64,000 nucleotides of DNA from positions 62,001 through 126,000 of the forward strand of contig NZ_JAGGRI010000002.1 of assembly GCF_018612875.1 (NCBI RefSeq), in the 5' to 3' direction. Both the position numbers and the translations under genes were made by a program. Positions 17,019 through 26,471 of the stretch are shown piece after piece. The notes beneath the pieces are model-generated. The model did no database searches. It was not told the origin of the DNA and worked only from the letters and a program-made list of their open reading frames with translations. The stretch comes from Lysobacter sp. ISL-50. GTDB taxonomy: Bacteria; Pseudomonadota; Gammaproteobacteria; Xanthomonadales; Xanthomonadaceae. Within the stretch, counting starts at the first letter, position 1. Every line of letters starts with the position of its first letter.

Positions 17019-17028
17019 GCGCGCGTCC

Positions 17029-17874
17029 TCACTTGAGCTGGCAGATATCGATCTGCTGCATGTCGGTGTAGTCGAGGTTCTCGCCGCCCATCGCCCAGAT
17101 GAAGCAATAGTTCTTCGTGCCCGAACCCATGTGGATCGACCACGGCGGCGACACCACGGCCTCGTCGTTGCGGATCACCAGATGGCGCATGTCGGCCGGC
17201 TCGCCCATGAAATGCATGACCTGCTGATCGCCCAGGTCGAAATAGAAATACACCTCCGAGCGGCGGTCGTGCAGGTGTGGCGGCATGGTGTTCCACACGC
17301 TGCCGGGCTTGAGCACGGTCAGGCCCAGCAGCAACTGGCACGAGCGGCAGGTGGCCGGCACGATGTACTGGTAGATCGTGCGTTCGTTGGAGGTTTCCAG
17401 CGCGCCGCGCACCAGCGGCACGGCCTGATCGATGGAGATGTGCACGGCCTCGTAGCGCGCATGCGCCGGCGTCGATGCCAGATAGAACTTGGCCGGTTGC
17501 GCGGCCTTATCGGACGCGAACACGACCTCGACGCTGCTCATCGGTACGTACAGGCCGTCCCTGGGCTGCAGCGCATAGCTATGGCCATCGACCACCACCG
17601 TGCCGGCGCCAGCGCCGACATTGACGATGCCCAGCTCTCGCCGCTCCAGGAACGGCTTGCCGGCCGCCGAGGCCGGTTCGGTCTGCGCCGGAAGACTCAG
17701 CGGCGCATTGGTCGGCGCGGCGCCGCCGATGACGAAGCGTTCGTTGTGCGAGTAGTTCAGGCGCACTTCGCCGTCGGCGAACAGGTCCGCGATCAGATAG
17801 CGGTCGCGCAATTGCTGATTGCTGGCGCCGGCCATCATGTCCGGATGGGTCGCGTGATAGGTCTTTTGGAACAT
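17029..17874 (-). CDS. kduI: 5-dehydro-4-deoxy-D-glucuronate isomerase
   Basis: A 281-residue KduI with a bicupin fold. The zinc site of the C-terminal cupin is visible: His200 and His202 in [17 protein letters not shown], Glu207, and His248 in [11 protein letters not shown]. It isomerises 5-keto-4-deoxyuronate from unsaturated galacturonate to the diulosonate reduced by KduD. First gene of the kduI-kduD-cupin operon; its promoter carries the shared LacI-type operator. Confidence 0.95.
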   Translation of the reverse strand: MFQKTYHATHPDMMAGASNQQLRDRYLIADLFADGEVRLNYSHNERFVIGGAAPTNAPLSLPAQTEPASAAGKPFLERRELGIVNVGAGAGTVVVDGHSYALQPRDGLYVPMSSVEVVFASDKAAQPAKFYLASTPAHARYEAVHISIDQAVPLVRGALETSNERTIYQYIVPATCRSCQLLLGLTVLKPGSVWNTMPPHLHDRRSEVYFYFDLGDQQVMHFMGEPADMRHLVIRNDEAVVSPPWSIHMGSGTKNYCFIWAMGGENLDYTDMQQIDICQLK

Positions 17875-17928
17875 CGAAGAACTCCCGGGGTGGCGCTCGC
17901 GCGCGGCGTGGGCGAGGGGCTTCGGGCG

Positions 17929-17958
17929 ATTCTAGTCCTGAAAGGTAACCGGTGTCAT
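17929..17958 (-). promoter_or_regulatory. kduI promoter with overlapping LacI-type operator
   Basis: Read on the minus strand, ATGACA (17958-17953) and TAGAAT (17934-17929) form a plausible -35/-10 pair with an 18-bp spacer, about 55 bp before the kduI ATG. The operator core ATGACACCGGTTACC covers 17958-17944, so a bound repressor would sit on the -35 element. The same core recurs at three other promoters in this locus. Confidence 0.6.
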
Positions 17959-18102
17959 CAGGCGGAATAACGTTGCTGGGGCATGGTCGGAGGCGAGGAT
18001 CAGGCGGCCGGGCGGCGTAAGAACGCGGCGCCCGCACCGGGCCGTCGCACCTCGGGGAGCGGGTCGCGCGCGGCGGCCGAAGCCGTGGATTTCAGCGCGG
18101 CG

Positions 18103-19182
18103 TCAGTACGCCGGCGGCTGACACGAGTCGCGCACGACCAGATGCGGTCGCACGCTGGCCGAAGCCACCGAAGCGGCGCCGGGCTCGGATTGCAGCAGCA
18201 TCGACGCGGCGATGCGGCCCATGTCGCGCACCGGCAGGCGCACTGAACTGAGCGCCGGCCACAACCGCGACGCCAGCGGGCTGTCGTCGAAACCGACCAC
18301 CGACAACTGCTGCGGAATGCTGATGCCGGCGCGCAGCGCGACCTTGTACACGCCCGCGGCCATCTCGTCGTTGCCGGCGAAGATCGCGCTGGGCCGCTTA
18401 TTGCCGGCGAGCAGCAACTCCGCCGCGGCCACGCCCGATTCGAAGGTATAGCCGGCTTCGACGATGCGCGCGGCCGGCAGTTCGATGCCGCGCTTGCTCA
18501 GCGCCTCGAGAAAACCCGCGGTGCGTTCGTGCGCGGAGCGGTAGCTGGACGGTCCGGTGATCAGCGCGATGTCGCGATGGCCCAGCGATTGCAGGTAATC
18601 GGCCGCTTCCGCGGCGCCGTCGCGGTCGTGGGTGATGACCATGCGCGAGGCTTCGTCCAGCGACACCGAGGCGATGCGCGAGTAGCGGCAGCCGATGTCG
18701 GCGAGCATGTCGGCCAGGGCCTGGTCTTCCGACACGCGCGGCACCAGCATCACCCCGTGCAGCTTCTGCTGCTGGACGAAGCGGTGCACGCCGTCGATAT
18801 AGCCCGGGTTGCGGCTGTCGCAGGGGTGCACGACCAGTTCGAAGCCCGAGTCGCGGATCGCGTCGAGCGCGCCGTACTGCATGTTGACGATGTACTGCGC
18901 GGTCGGGTTGTCGTAGACCATGCCGATCAGGAACGAACGCCGGAACGCCAGCCCGCGCGCGAACGGATCGGGGGTGTAGTTGAACTGGCGCATCACCGCT
19001 TCGACCCGCTCGCGTGTTTCCTGGTGCACCAGCGGCGAATGGTTGATGACCCGCGAGACCGTCTTCTTGGACACCTCGGCCAGGCGCGCGATGTCGTTGA
19101 TCGTCTTCGCCTTGTCCGGCGCCCGGCGGGCCGGCGCCGCGGCCCGGGCCGGCGCCGGGGGTTCAGTTTTCTTGCGCGGCAT
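18103..19182 (-). CDS. LacI-family transcriptional regulator (pectin locus, paralog 2)
   Basis: A 359-residue LacI-type regulator. The N-terminal 25 residues are Pro/Ala/Lys rich; the helix-turn-helix (INDIARLAEVSKKTVSRVIN) spans about 28-47, a normal hinge NYTPDPFARGLA follows near 68-79, and the sugar-binding core begins at LIGMVYDNPTAQYIVNMQ. It is strongly similar to paralog 1 through the core (VVHPCDS, LHGVMLVPRVSEDQ, GYTFESGVAAAELL), so both may sense related ligands and bind the same ACCGGT-centred operator. It lies 117 bp downstream of dctM. Confidence 0.88.
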   Translation of the reverse strand: MPRKKTEPPAPARAAAPARRAPDKAKTINDIARLAEVSKKTVSRVINHSPLVHQETRERVEAVMRQFNYTPDPFARGLAFRRSFLIGMVYDNPTAQYIVNMQYGALDAIRDSGFELVVHPCDSRNPGYIDGVHRFVQQQKLHGVMLVPRVSEDQALADMLADIGCRYSRIASVSLDEASRMVITHDRDGAAEAADYLQSLGHRDIALITGPSSYRSAHERTAGFLEALSKRGIELPAARIVEAGYTFESGVAAAELLLAGNKRPSAIFAGNDEMAAGVYKVALRAGISIPQQLSVVGFDDSPLASRLWPALSSVRLPVRDMGRIAASMLLQSEPGAASVASASVRPHLVVRDSCQPPAY

Positions 19183-19299
19183 GGGCGGACAGGCCAGAAG
19201 AGCGTTGCGGGGATTCTAGCCCGCCGGCTCGGCCCCCTGCGCGGTCGCGGCCGCGCCAGCCGCGCCGAACGCCGGATCGCGCACGAACCGCCGCCGCCA

Positions 19300-20586
19300 T
19301 CAGTGCTTGAGCAACGACGGCAACCACAGCGACAGTGATGGAACGAACGTCACCACCAGCAGCACGCCCAGGGCCGACAGCCAGAACGGCCAGATCGTGC
19401 GCAGCGCCTCGCCGATGCTGATCTTGCCGATCGCGGTGCCGACGAACAGCACCGAGCCCAGCGGCGGCGAGATCAGGCTGATGCCGCCCTTCAGGATCAG
19501 GATGATGCCGAAATGCACCGGGTCCACGCCGATGGCCTTGGCCAGCGGCAGGAAGATCGGCGTGCAGATGATGATCATCGGCGCCAGATCCATGAACGTG
19601 CCCAGCACCAGCAGGATCAGGATCATCAGCAGCAACAGCAGGTTCTTGTCGGTGGTGATGGCGGTCAGCGCGTCCACCGCCGCGGTCGGCACCTGCAGAT
19701 AGGCCAGCAGCCAGCCGAACGAAGCGGCCGAGGCGATCACGAACAGGATCATGCCGGTGGTGCGCGCAGCGCCGGTCACGGTTTCGAGGAAATCGCGCCA
19801 GCGCAGGTTGCGATAGACCAGCGCGGTGACCAGCAGCGCGTACACCACCGCGATCGCCGCGCTTTCCACCGCGGTGAAGATGCCGGCGCGGATGCCGACG
19901 AAGATCAGCGCCACCAGCATCAATCCCGGCAATGCGGCGAGGAAGCGGCGCGCGACCACGGCCAGGCCCGGGAACGGCTCGACCACGTAGCCGCGGCGGC
20001 GGGCGATGATCCAGGTCGTGGTCATCAGCGTGACCGTCATCAGCAGCGCCGGCACGATGCCGGCGGCGAACAGGTCGGAGATCGAGATGCTGCCGCCGGC
20101 CGAGGCCGAGTACAGGATCAGATTGTGCGAAGGCGGCACCAGCAGGGCGACCATGGCCGCGGTCATGGTGACGTTGACGGCGAAATCGCGGTCGAATCCG
20201 CGCTTGGCCATCTGCGGAATCATCGCCCCGCCGATCGCCGACACGTCGGCGATGGCCGAGCCGGACACGCCGCCGAAGAACAGCGACGACAGCACGCTGA
20301 CCTGACCCAGGCCGCCGCGCAGGTGCCCGACCAGCGACGAGGCCAGGCCGATCAAGCGCTCGGAAATGCCGCCGCGCAGCATGATTTCGCCGGCGAAGAT
20401 AAACAACGGAATCGCGATCAGCGAGGCCGAACCGGCGCCGGCGGCGATCTGCTGCACCACCACGATCGGCGGCAATCCGATCCACAGCAAGGTCGCCAGC
20501 GCCGCCGAGCTGAGCGCGTACGCCACCGGCACGCCGATCATCAGCAAGAGCGCGAACACACCGAACAGGATCGCGACGTCCATCAT
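19300..20586 (-). CDS. TRAP transporter large permease (DctM-type)
   Basis: A 428-residue membrane protein with about 12 helices and the DctM signatures AIPLFIFAGEIMLRGGIS, SALFGAVSGSA-like SSLFFGGVSGSAIADVSAIG and PPSHNLILY. It is the large, substrate-translocating subunit of a TRAP uptake system driven by an ion gradient. Two adjacent Met codons overlap the dctQ stop (ATGATGA). Given the pectin context the substrate is probably galacturonate or an unsaturated oligogalacturonide; this is inferred. Confidence 0.92.
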   Translation of the reverse strand: MMDVAILFGVFALLLMIGVPVAYALSSAALATLLWIGLPPIVVVQQIAAGAGSASLIAIPLFIFAGEIMLRGGISERLIGLASSLVGHLRGGLGQVSVLSSLFFGGVSGSAIADVSAIGGAMIPQMAKRGFDRDFAVNVTMTAAMVALLVPPSHNLILYSASAGGSISISDLFAAGIVPALLMTVTLMTTTWIIARRRGYVVEPFPGLAVVARRFLAALPGLMLVALIFVGIRAGIFTAVESAAIAVVYALLVTALVYRNLRWRDFLETVTGAARTTGMILFVIASAASFGWLLAYLQVPTAAVDALTAITTDKNLLLLLMILILLVLGTFMDLAPMIIICTPIFLPLAKAIGVDPVHFGIILILKGGISLISPPLGSVLFVGTAIGKISIGEALRTIWPFWLSALGVLLVVTFVPSLSLWLPSLLKH

Positions 20587-21143
20587 TCGCTCCGCATCGT
20601 CGAGGTGGCGGGCGCCAGCACCGCGGCCAACCGCTGCAGCGCGAACACGGCCATCAGCGCGCCGCCGATCGCCATCGGCGCGTACACCGCGCTTTGCGGC
20701 AGCGGCGCGCCGGCCATGGGGATGTCGATTCCGTCCAGCAGCAGTTCGCCGCCCCACCACGCCAGCGCCGCGCCGATCAGCGCGATCACGCTGTTGGACA
20801 GCGCCAGCAGCACCCGCTGGATCGGCGGTGGGGCGGCGTGGACGAGCACGAAGAAGCCGAAGTGCGCGCCGTGATGCACGCCGGCGGCGGCGCCGAAGCT
20901 CATCGCGGTATTGAGCAGGATCAGCGCGACCGGCTCGGTCCAGCCCGGCGAATCGTTGAGCACGTAGCGCGCGAACACCTGCAGCGCCTGCACCGCGACC
21001 ATGCCGACCAGGGCCAGCCCGGCGATGGCGATGGCGGCGCCGGCGATGCGGTCGAGCAGGCCGAGGGTCGCCGGCGAAGCGGCGTGCTCATGCGTATCGA
21101 GAGTTTCTTCCACGATCGATGCCTCAAGCCAGGGAGCGGACAT
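20583..21143 (-). CDS. TRAP transporter small permease (DctQ-type)
   Basis: A 186-residue protein with four predicted membrane helices (from about residue 30) and the family residues QVFARYVLNDSPGWTEPVALILL and the GAAAGVHHGAHFGFFVL segment. An N-terminal cytoplasmic tail of about 28 residues precedes the first helix. It overlaps dctP by 20 bp and dctM by 4 bp, so the three subunits are co-translated. Confidence 0.9.
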   Translation of the reverse strand: MSAPWLEASIVEETLDTHEHAASPATLGLLDRIAGAAIAIAGLALVGMVAVQALQVFARYVLNDSPGWTEPVALILLNTAMSFGAAAGVHHGAHFGFFVLVHAAPPPIQRVLLALSNSVIALIGAALAWWGGELLLDGIDIPMAGAPLPQSAVYAPMAIGGALMAVFALQRLAAVLAPATSTMRSE

Positions 21144-22116
21144 CGCGGTACAGCGCTTCCAGCGCCGGCACGCGGTGGTAGTCGGACAGCAGCGGCGCGA
21201 CGGCGGCGCGGAACGCGGGCAGGTCGCAGTCGTTCATGCGCACGCCGGCCGCGATCAGGGCGGCGCGCGCGGCGGTGTCCGACTCGTCCCAGCGCTGGCG
21301 CATCACCGTCACCGACCTGCGCGCGAGGTCGAGCAGCAACTCGCGGTCGCCCACGCGCAGGGAATCGAAACTGCGCTGGGACATCAGCAGCACGTCCGGC
21401 GCGTAGGAGTGCGCGCTCTGCGACCAGTAGTGCGCGGCTTCGAACTGGCGGCTGGAATGGAAACTGCGCAGGTTGTTCTCGGCGCCGTCGATCAGATGCG
21501 TTTGCAGCGCGGAGAACACTTCGCCATAGGCCAGCGGCGTGGGGTTGCCGCCGAGCAGGCGGATCATGCGCATGAAGATGTCCGAGGACGGCACGCGGAA
21601 TTTCAATCCGTGCATGTCGGCCGGGGTGTGGATCGGTCTGCGCGTGTTGTAGAAACATCGCGCGCCGCAGTCGTAGATCGCCAGGCCGACCAGTTCGCGC
21701 GAAGCGAAGCCGCGCAGTACCTGCGCGCCGACCGTGCCGTCGAGGGCGCGGCGCAGATGCGCCACCGAATCGAACACATACGGCAGCGACAGCACCTGGG
21801 TCAGCGGAAACGCGTTGTTGAGCGCGCCGCTGTAGACGCGGGTGATGTCGATGGCGCCGAAGCGCGCCATGTCGATGGCTTCCGACTCGCGGCCCAGTTG
21901 CCCGGAGTGGTACATGCGCAAGCCCAGGCGGCCGCCGGTGGCCTGCTGCAATTGCTGGCCGATCCACTCGATCGCCGCGACCGTCGGATAGTCCTTGACG
22001 TGGACATCGGTGGCGGTGAGCAAGCGGCGTCCGTCGTCCGCCCACAGCGCCGACGGCGCCGCGGCGGCGATGCCGGCGGCGCCCAGGCCGCCGAGAAATG
22101 CGCGGCGTGTGCTCAT
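21124..22116 (-). CDS. TRAP transporter substrate-binding protein (DctP-type)
   Basis: A 330-residue periplasmic binding protein with a twin-arginine-like signal (MSTRRAFLGGLGAAGIAAAAPSALWA). The DctP family features are present: GGRLGLRMYHSGQLGRE, LPYVFDSVAHLRRALDG, the carboxylate-binding Arg in LKFRVPSSDIFMRMIRLLGGNPTPLAYGEVFSALQT and IDGAENN. It captures an organic acid for the DctQM permease. Its ATG overlaps the stop of the upstream hydratase pseudogene (ATGA). Confidence 0.92.
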   Translation of the reverse strand: MSTRRAFLGGLGAAGIAAAAPSALWADDGRRLLTATDVHVKDYPTVAAIEWIGQQLQQATGGRLGLRMYHSGQLGRESEAIDMARFGAIDITRVYSGALNNAFPLTQVLSLPYVFDSVAHLRRALDGTVGAQVLRGFASRELVGLAIYDCGARCFYNTRRPIHTPADMHGLKFRVPSSDIFMRMIRLLGGNPTPLAYGEVFSALQTHLIDGAENNLRSFHSSRQFEAAHYWSQSAHSYAPDVLLMSQRSFDSLRVGDRELLLDLARRSVTVMRQRWDESDTAARAALIAAGVRMNDCDLPAFRAAVAPLLSDYHRVPALEALYRDVRSLA

Positions 22117-22474
22117 GCGATCGTTCCCACGATGCCGCGGGCCGGCACCGTTTCGCAATGCAGACTGCCCCAGCGGCCGAAGGAAATGCGCGAACGCTGT
22201 CCAGCAAGAATGTCGTGGATGCCGGTCGCCGCGCCCGTGGTCACGTACATGCCGGCCTTGAGCGGATAGCCGCGCCGCGCGCAACGCGCCAGCGCGAAGC
22301 TCGCGGCCGATCCCACAAGGCGATCGCGCGATCCTGCACGCGGTAGCCCTCATCCAGGCGGTGCGGCTGCGGCCCCGGGGAGAGCGCGAGCGCCCAGGCG
22401 CCCTGGCGGGCCCCGACCAGCCGGGTCGCGAGAGCGAGCGCATCGATAGGGTCGTGGAAGGAGTGGTTCGCCAT
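22113..22474 (-). pseudogene. Internally deleted 2-keto-4-pentenoate hydratase/FAH-family gene
   Basis: From the ATG at 22474 the frame encodes a recognisable N-terminus (ALATRLVGARQGAWAL, PHRLDEGYRVQDRAIALW), then loses similarity near 22320. A second frame ending at 22113 encodes the usual C-terminus (GYPLKAGMYVTTGAATGIHDI, then FGRWGS). An intact MhpD-like protein has about 260 residues; here only about 120 codons remain and the middle with the metal site is gone, with a frame change at the junction. The ATGA overlap with dctP shows that the intact gene was once the first gene of the TRAP operon. Confidence 0.75.
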
Positions 22475-22512
22475 GCGTGAGCCGTTTCCGGGCAAATCCT
22501 GTCGCTGGCTGT

Positions 22513-22539
22513 TGTATAGGAAACCGGTGTCATTGACAA
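22513..22539. promoter_or_regulatory. Divergent promoter region with LacI-type operator (TRAP operon / pectate lyase)
   Basis: On the minus strand TTGTCA (22539-22534), a 15-bp spacer and TATACA (22518-22513) form a promoter-like pair toward the TRAP operon; the operator ATGACACCGGTTTCC (22533-22519) fills the spacer. On the plus strand TTGACA at 22533-22538 directly follows the operator, upstream of the lyase gene, though I see no good -10 for it. One repressor site could control both directions. Confidence 0.55.
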
Positions 22540-22577
22540 TCCGCTCGTATGCTTGGCTCACGACCTGGGAGGTTGGG

Positions 22578-23981
22578 ATGGGGATCGGACACGTTCTATG
22601 GGGCCTTCTCGGCGGTGCCGCGCACGCCGGCCCGACGCGTCATGGCAAAGGCGTCGCGCGAGGATTTCTGCTCGCCTTGCTGGTGGCCGCGCCGGCCGGC
22701 GTCATCGCAAAAGAGCATATTTCGCCGCAGAAAAATCCTGAGCTGGCGTTTCCAGGCGCGCAGGGATGGGCGGCGCATACGCCCGCTGGGCGCGGCGGAA
22801 AACTGCTGCGGGTGACCACGCTGGCGTCCACCGGGCCGGGCTCGTTCGCCGAGGCGATCGCCACGTCCGGGCCGCGCATCGTGGTGTTCGAGGTCGCCGG
22901 TGTGATCGATCTGGAACGCAAGGAACTGCGGATCAGCGAGCCGTATTTGACCATCGCTGGACAAACGGCCCCGCAACCCGGGATCACCTTCATCCGCGGC
23001 GGCCTGACCATCGCCACCCACGATGTCGTGATCCGCCATATCCGCGTGCGCCCCGGCGAAGCGGGGCTGGCCAAGCGCGCCGGCGTGGATTTCGACGCGA
23101 TCAACACGGTGCGTGGCGCCGCCGATGTGATCGTCGACCACTGCTCGCTGACTTGGGCCACCGATGAGAACCTGTCGGCGTCCAGCACGCGTTTCTTCGG
23201 CGAAAGCCAGGCCGACTGGATGCGCGCCGCGTCCAGGCGGATCACCTTCAGCAACAACCTGATCGCCGAGGGCCTGGCCAACGCCACCCACGGCAAGGGC
23301 GAGCACTCCAAGGGCTCGCTGATCCACGATCACGTCAACGACATCCTGATCGTCGGCAATCTGTACGCGCACAACTACGAGCGCAACCCGCTGTTCAAGG
23401 GCGGCGCGCGCGGACAGGTGATCAACAACCTGATCTACAACCCCGGCCAGCGCGCCGTGCACTACAACCTGATCGCCGAGGAATGGTTGGGCCATCCCTA
23501 CTCGGTCGGGCAGATGGCGGTGCGCGGCAACGTGATGCGCGTCGGCCCCTCGACGCAGACGCTGGCGTTCTTCAGCATCGGCGGGTCGGGCGATCTGGAC
23601 TACTACGCCGACGACAACCTGGCCGTCGATCGCATCGGCCAGCCGCTGCCGCAGACCGGGCGCTACACCACTGCGCCGGTTAAATTGCACGAACTCGCGC
23701 AGGCGCCGGAACTTCCGTTCGGAGTGAGGCTGCTGCCGTCGGCGCAGGTGCAGGATGCGGTGGTGGCCGACGCCGGTGCGCGGCCTTGGGATCGCGACGA
23801 CATCGATCGCCGCATCCTCGCCGACACCATCGAGGGCCGCGGCAAGATCATCGACAGCGAGAACGAGGTGGGCGGCTATCCGAAGGTCGAGCAAACCCGG
23901 CAGGCGTTCGTGCCCGCCGATTGGGACTTGGCGACGATGGAGCCGTTGAAGCCGCTGCCGCGCCGCGCGCCGTTGCGCTGA
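22578..23981 (+). CDS. Secreted pectate lyase, PL1-like (pectate trisaccharide-lyase type)
   Basis: A 467-residue right-handed beta-helix protein. A hydrophobic stretch near residues 29-44 (FLLALLVAAPAGVIA) is the likely signal peptide, with a long N-region before it. The mature part starts AFPGAQGWAAHTPAGRGGKLLRVT, as in PL1 subfamily enzymes such as bacterial pectate trisaccharide-lyases; IVDHCSLTWATDEN and NNLIAEGLANATHGKGEHSKG follow. GGAGG lies seven bases before the chosen ATG. It forms an operon with the esterase gene 7 bp downstream and is preceded by the shared operator. Confidence 0.82.
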   Translation: MGIGHVLWGLLGGAAHAGPTRHGKGVARGFLLALLVAAPAGVIAKEHISPQKNPELAFPGAQGWAAHTPAGRGGKLLRVTTLASTGPGSFAEAIATSGPRIVVFEVAGVIDLERKELRISEPYLTIAGQTAPQPGITFIRGGLTIATHDVVIRHIRVRPGEAGLAKRAGVDFDAINTVRGAADVIVDHCSLTWATDENLSASSTRFFGESQADWMRAASRRITFSNNLIAEGLANATHGKGEHSKGSLIHDHVNDILIVGNLYAHNYERNPLFKGGARGQVINNLIYNPGQRAVHYNLIAEEWLGHPYSVGQMAVRGNVMRVGPSTQTLAFFSIGGSGDLDYYADDNLAVDRIGQPLPQTGRYTTAPVKLHELAQAPELPFGVRLLPSAQVQDAVVADAGARPWDRDDIDRRILADTIEGRGKIIDSENEVGGYPKVEQTRQAFVPADWDLATMEPLKPLPRRAPLR

Positions 23982-23988
23982 GGCCCGC

Positions 23989-25575
23989 ATGCGCCGGCGC
24001 GATGTGCTCAAGGCGATAGCGGGCGGCGCCGCGGCCGCGGGCTGGATGCCGCAGGCCGCGCTCGCCGGCCGCGGCGACACCGCGCCGCTGGCCGACACGC
24101 GCAGCGGCCGTATCCGCGGCTATCGCGATCGCGGCATCCAGGTGTTCAAGGGCGTGCCCTACGGCGCCGACACCGCTACGCGCCGCTTCATGCCGGCGTT
24201 GCGCGAACTGCCGTGGCAGGGCGTGCGCGATACCGTCGAATACGCGGCGTCCGCGCCGCACAAGCGTGCCGACGGCCGCATCAGCGAAGACTGCCTGTAC
24301 TTGAACGTGTTCACGCCGGCGCTGCGAGACGATGCCCGCCGGCCGGTCCTGGTCTACCTGCATGGCGGCGGCTACGACAGCGGCTCGGGCAGCAGCCCGC
24401 TGTACGACGGCGTCAACCTGTGCCGGCGCGGCGATGCGGTGGTGATCACCCTCAATCATCGCCTCAACGCCTTCGGCTATCTGTATCTGGCGCAGTTCGG
24501 CGACGACCGCTTCGCCTGGTCCGGCAATGTCGGGCAACTGGATCTGATCCAGGCGCTGACCTGGGTGCGCGAGCACGCGGCCGAGTTCGGCGGCAATGCC
24601 GCGAACGTCACCGTGTTCGGCCAATCCGGCGGCGGCGCCAAGATCGCCAGCCTGATGGCGATGCCGGCCGCGCGCGGCCTGTTCCATCGCGCCATGACCA
24701 TGAGCGGGCAGCAGGTCACCGCGGCCGGGCCGCGCGCGGCGAGCCAGCGCGCGCAGCGTCTCCTCGATGCGCTGAGTATCGCGCCGAAGGATCTGCAAAC
24801 TCTTTGCACGCTGCCGTTCGAACGGCTGGTCGAGGCGAGCCGGGTGCGCGATCCTTCGCCGATCGAAGACATGTCGCTGTATTTCGGGCCGGTGCTCGAC
24901 GCGAAGTCGCTGCACCGTCATCCGTTCTATCCCGAGGCGCCCGCGCAGTCGGCGCACATCCCGATGCTGATCGGCAATACCCGCGACGAGACCCGCGCGT
25001 TCCTCGGTCACGAACCGGCCCACTTCAATTTGAGCTGGGAGCAGTTGCCGGACAAGTTGCGCGATCATCAGTACGTCGATCTGGACCCGCACACGGTGGT
25101 CGCGGAATATCGGCGGCTGTACCCCGACTACACGCCGTCGCAGGTGTTCTTCGCCGCGACCACGGCCGGGCGTTCGTGGCGCGCCGCGATCCTGGAAGCC
25201 GAAGCGCGCGCGCGTCAGGGCGCGCCGACCTGGGTCTATCAACTGGATTGGGGCTCGCCGCTGAACCAGGGCCGCTTCGGCGCCATGCACACGCTGGATA
25301 TCGCGCTGGTGTTCGACAACACCGCGCAGCCGGGTTCGAATACCGGCGACGGCGCGCAGGCGCGGACGATGGCCGGGTTGATGAGCGATGCGCTGCTGGC
25401 CCTGGCGCGCCATGGCGACCCCGGCCACACCGGGCTGCCAGCGTGGCCCCAGTATTCGCTGCAACGGCGCCAGACGTTGTTGTTCGATGTTCCGCCGCGG
25501 CTGGCGCACGACCCTCGCGGCGGCGAACGCCGGCTCTACGAGCGCGTGCCGTTCATCCAGCGCGGAACGTTCTAG
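23989..25575 (+). CDS. Carboxylesterase type B, exported
   Basis: A 528-residue alpha/beta hydrolase of the carboxylesterase/cholinesterase family. A twin-arginine-type signal (MRRRDVLKAIAGG) suggests Tat export. The family motif EDCLYLNVFTP is near 98-108, the oxyanion HGGGY near 122, the nucleophile Ser213 is in GQSGGG, and His434 is in MHTLDI. Placement after a pectate lyase suggests removal of acetyl, methyl or feruloyl groups from pectin; the ester is not identified by sequence. Its TAG stop overlaps the stop of the convergent SGNH hydrolase gene. Confidence 0.85.
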   Translation: MRRRDVLKAIAGGAAAAGWMPQAALAGRGDTAPLADTRSGRIRGYRDRGIQVFKGVPYGADTATRRFMPALRELPWQGVRDTVEYAASAPHKRADGRISEDCLYLNVFTPALRDDARRPVLVYLHGGGYDSGSGSSPLYDGVNLCRRGDAVVITLNHRLNAFGYLYLAQFGDDRFAWSGNVGQLDLIQALTWVREHAAEFGGNAANVTVFGQSGGGAKIASLMAMPAARGLFHRAMTMSGQQVTAAGPRAASQRAQRLLDALSIAPKDLQTLCTLPFERLVEASRVRDPSPIEDMSLYFGPVLDAKSLHRHPFYPEAPAQSAHIPMLIGNTRDETRAFLGHEPAHFNLSWEQLPDKLRDHQYVDLDPHTVVAEYRRLYPDYTPSQVFFAATTAGRSWRAAILEAEARARQGAPTWVYQLDWGSPLNQGRFGAMHTLDIALVFDNTAQPGSNTGDGAQARTMAGLMSDALLALARHGDPGHTGLPAWPQYSLQRRQTLLFDVPPRLAHDPRGGERRLYERVPFIQRGTF

Positions 25576-26471
25576 CGCGGCGACGGCGCGGCGGCGCCGC
25601 CCGTTCGCAGGCATCGCGCCGGCCGCGGCCGTTTCAGCATCCGACTCAACGGCAGGCGCAGCGAACTCAAGCCGTCGGCGACTTCGGCGGCCATGCAGCG
25701 CGCGCCCAGCGGCGAGAAATGGGTGTCGTCGCGCAGGCCGTCGGGGTAGTTGGCGCTGTCGCCGGGCCGCAGCCACAGGAACAGGCGCTTGGAATCCTCC
25801 GCGCCCTGCGAGGCCAGCACGGCCTCGCTGCGCTGTTCCAGATCGATCAAGGCCACCCCGCGTTCGGCCGCGACCGTGCGCACGATGTCCGGGTATTCGC
25901 CGTGGCTGTGCACCAACGCGCCGGCCGGGTCGAATCGCCGCCGCGCGACCGGGGTCAGCAAGATCGCGGTGGCGCCGCGGGCGCGGGTCTGATCGACGAA
26001 GCGCTCCAGATTGCTTCGATAGTCGGCCGGCGGCGTGTAGCGGTCGGGCTTGTTGCGGGATTGGTCGTTATGGCCGAACTGGATCAGGACGTAGTCGCCG
26101 GCGGCGACGGTATCGAGCAGCGCCTGCCATCGGCCTTCGTCGATGAAGGTGCGCGTGCTGCGCCCGTTCATGGCGCGATTGTCGATGCGAACGCGGCCGT
26201 CGGCGAACGCCTCGCCGATGGCTTCGCCCCAGCCGGTTTCCGGGCGTTTTTCCGCGCGCTTGATGGCGATCGTCGAGTCGCCGGCCAAGTGCAGCGTCGG
26301 CGCATCGGCGGCGATCGCTTGCATCGGCGAACCGCTCAGCCACAGGGCGAGCCACGCGATCGCGCGCACAGGCGCCAAGCCGGCGGGGTCGGCCGTTGCC
26401 CGCGCGATGGCTTGCGGCCATCGCGCGGAAAAGCCCGCGCGCGGGTTGCGGGTCGCGACGCGGCGCGTCAC
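25572..26471 (-). CDS. SGNH-family hydrolase, probable rhamnogalacturonan acetylesterase
   Basis: A 299-residue protein if translation starts at the GTG that overlaps the stop of the TonB receptor gene (GTGA). The four SGNH blocks are clear: nucleophile Ser in LAGDST, Gly in the following GRSTRTF segment, Asn in QFGHNDQ, and Asp/His in RDDTHFSPLG. A hydrophobic stretch (PVRAIAWLALWLSGSPMQAIAA) near residues 34-55 is the likely export signal, with an unusually long Arg-rich lead. It would deacetylate rhamnogalacturonan backbone residues. Operon with the TonB receptor. Confidence 0.82.
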   Translation of the reverse strand: MTRRVATRNPRAGFSARWPQAIARATADPAGLAPVRAIAWLALWLSGSPMQAIAADAPTLHLAGDSTIAIKRAEKRPETGWGEAIGEAFADGRVRIDNRAMNGRSTRTFIDEGRWQALLDTVAAGDYVLIQFGHNDQSRNKPDRYTPPADYRSNLERFVDQTRARGATAILLTPVARRRFDPAGALVHSHGEYPDIVRTVAAERGVALIDLEQRSEAVLASQGAEDSKRLFLWLRPGDSANYPDGLRDDTHFSPLGARCMAAEVADGLSSLRLPLSRMLKRPRPARCLRTGGAAAPSPR

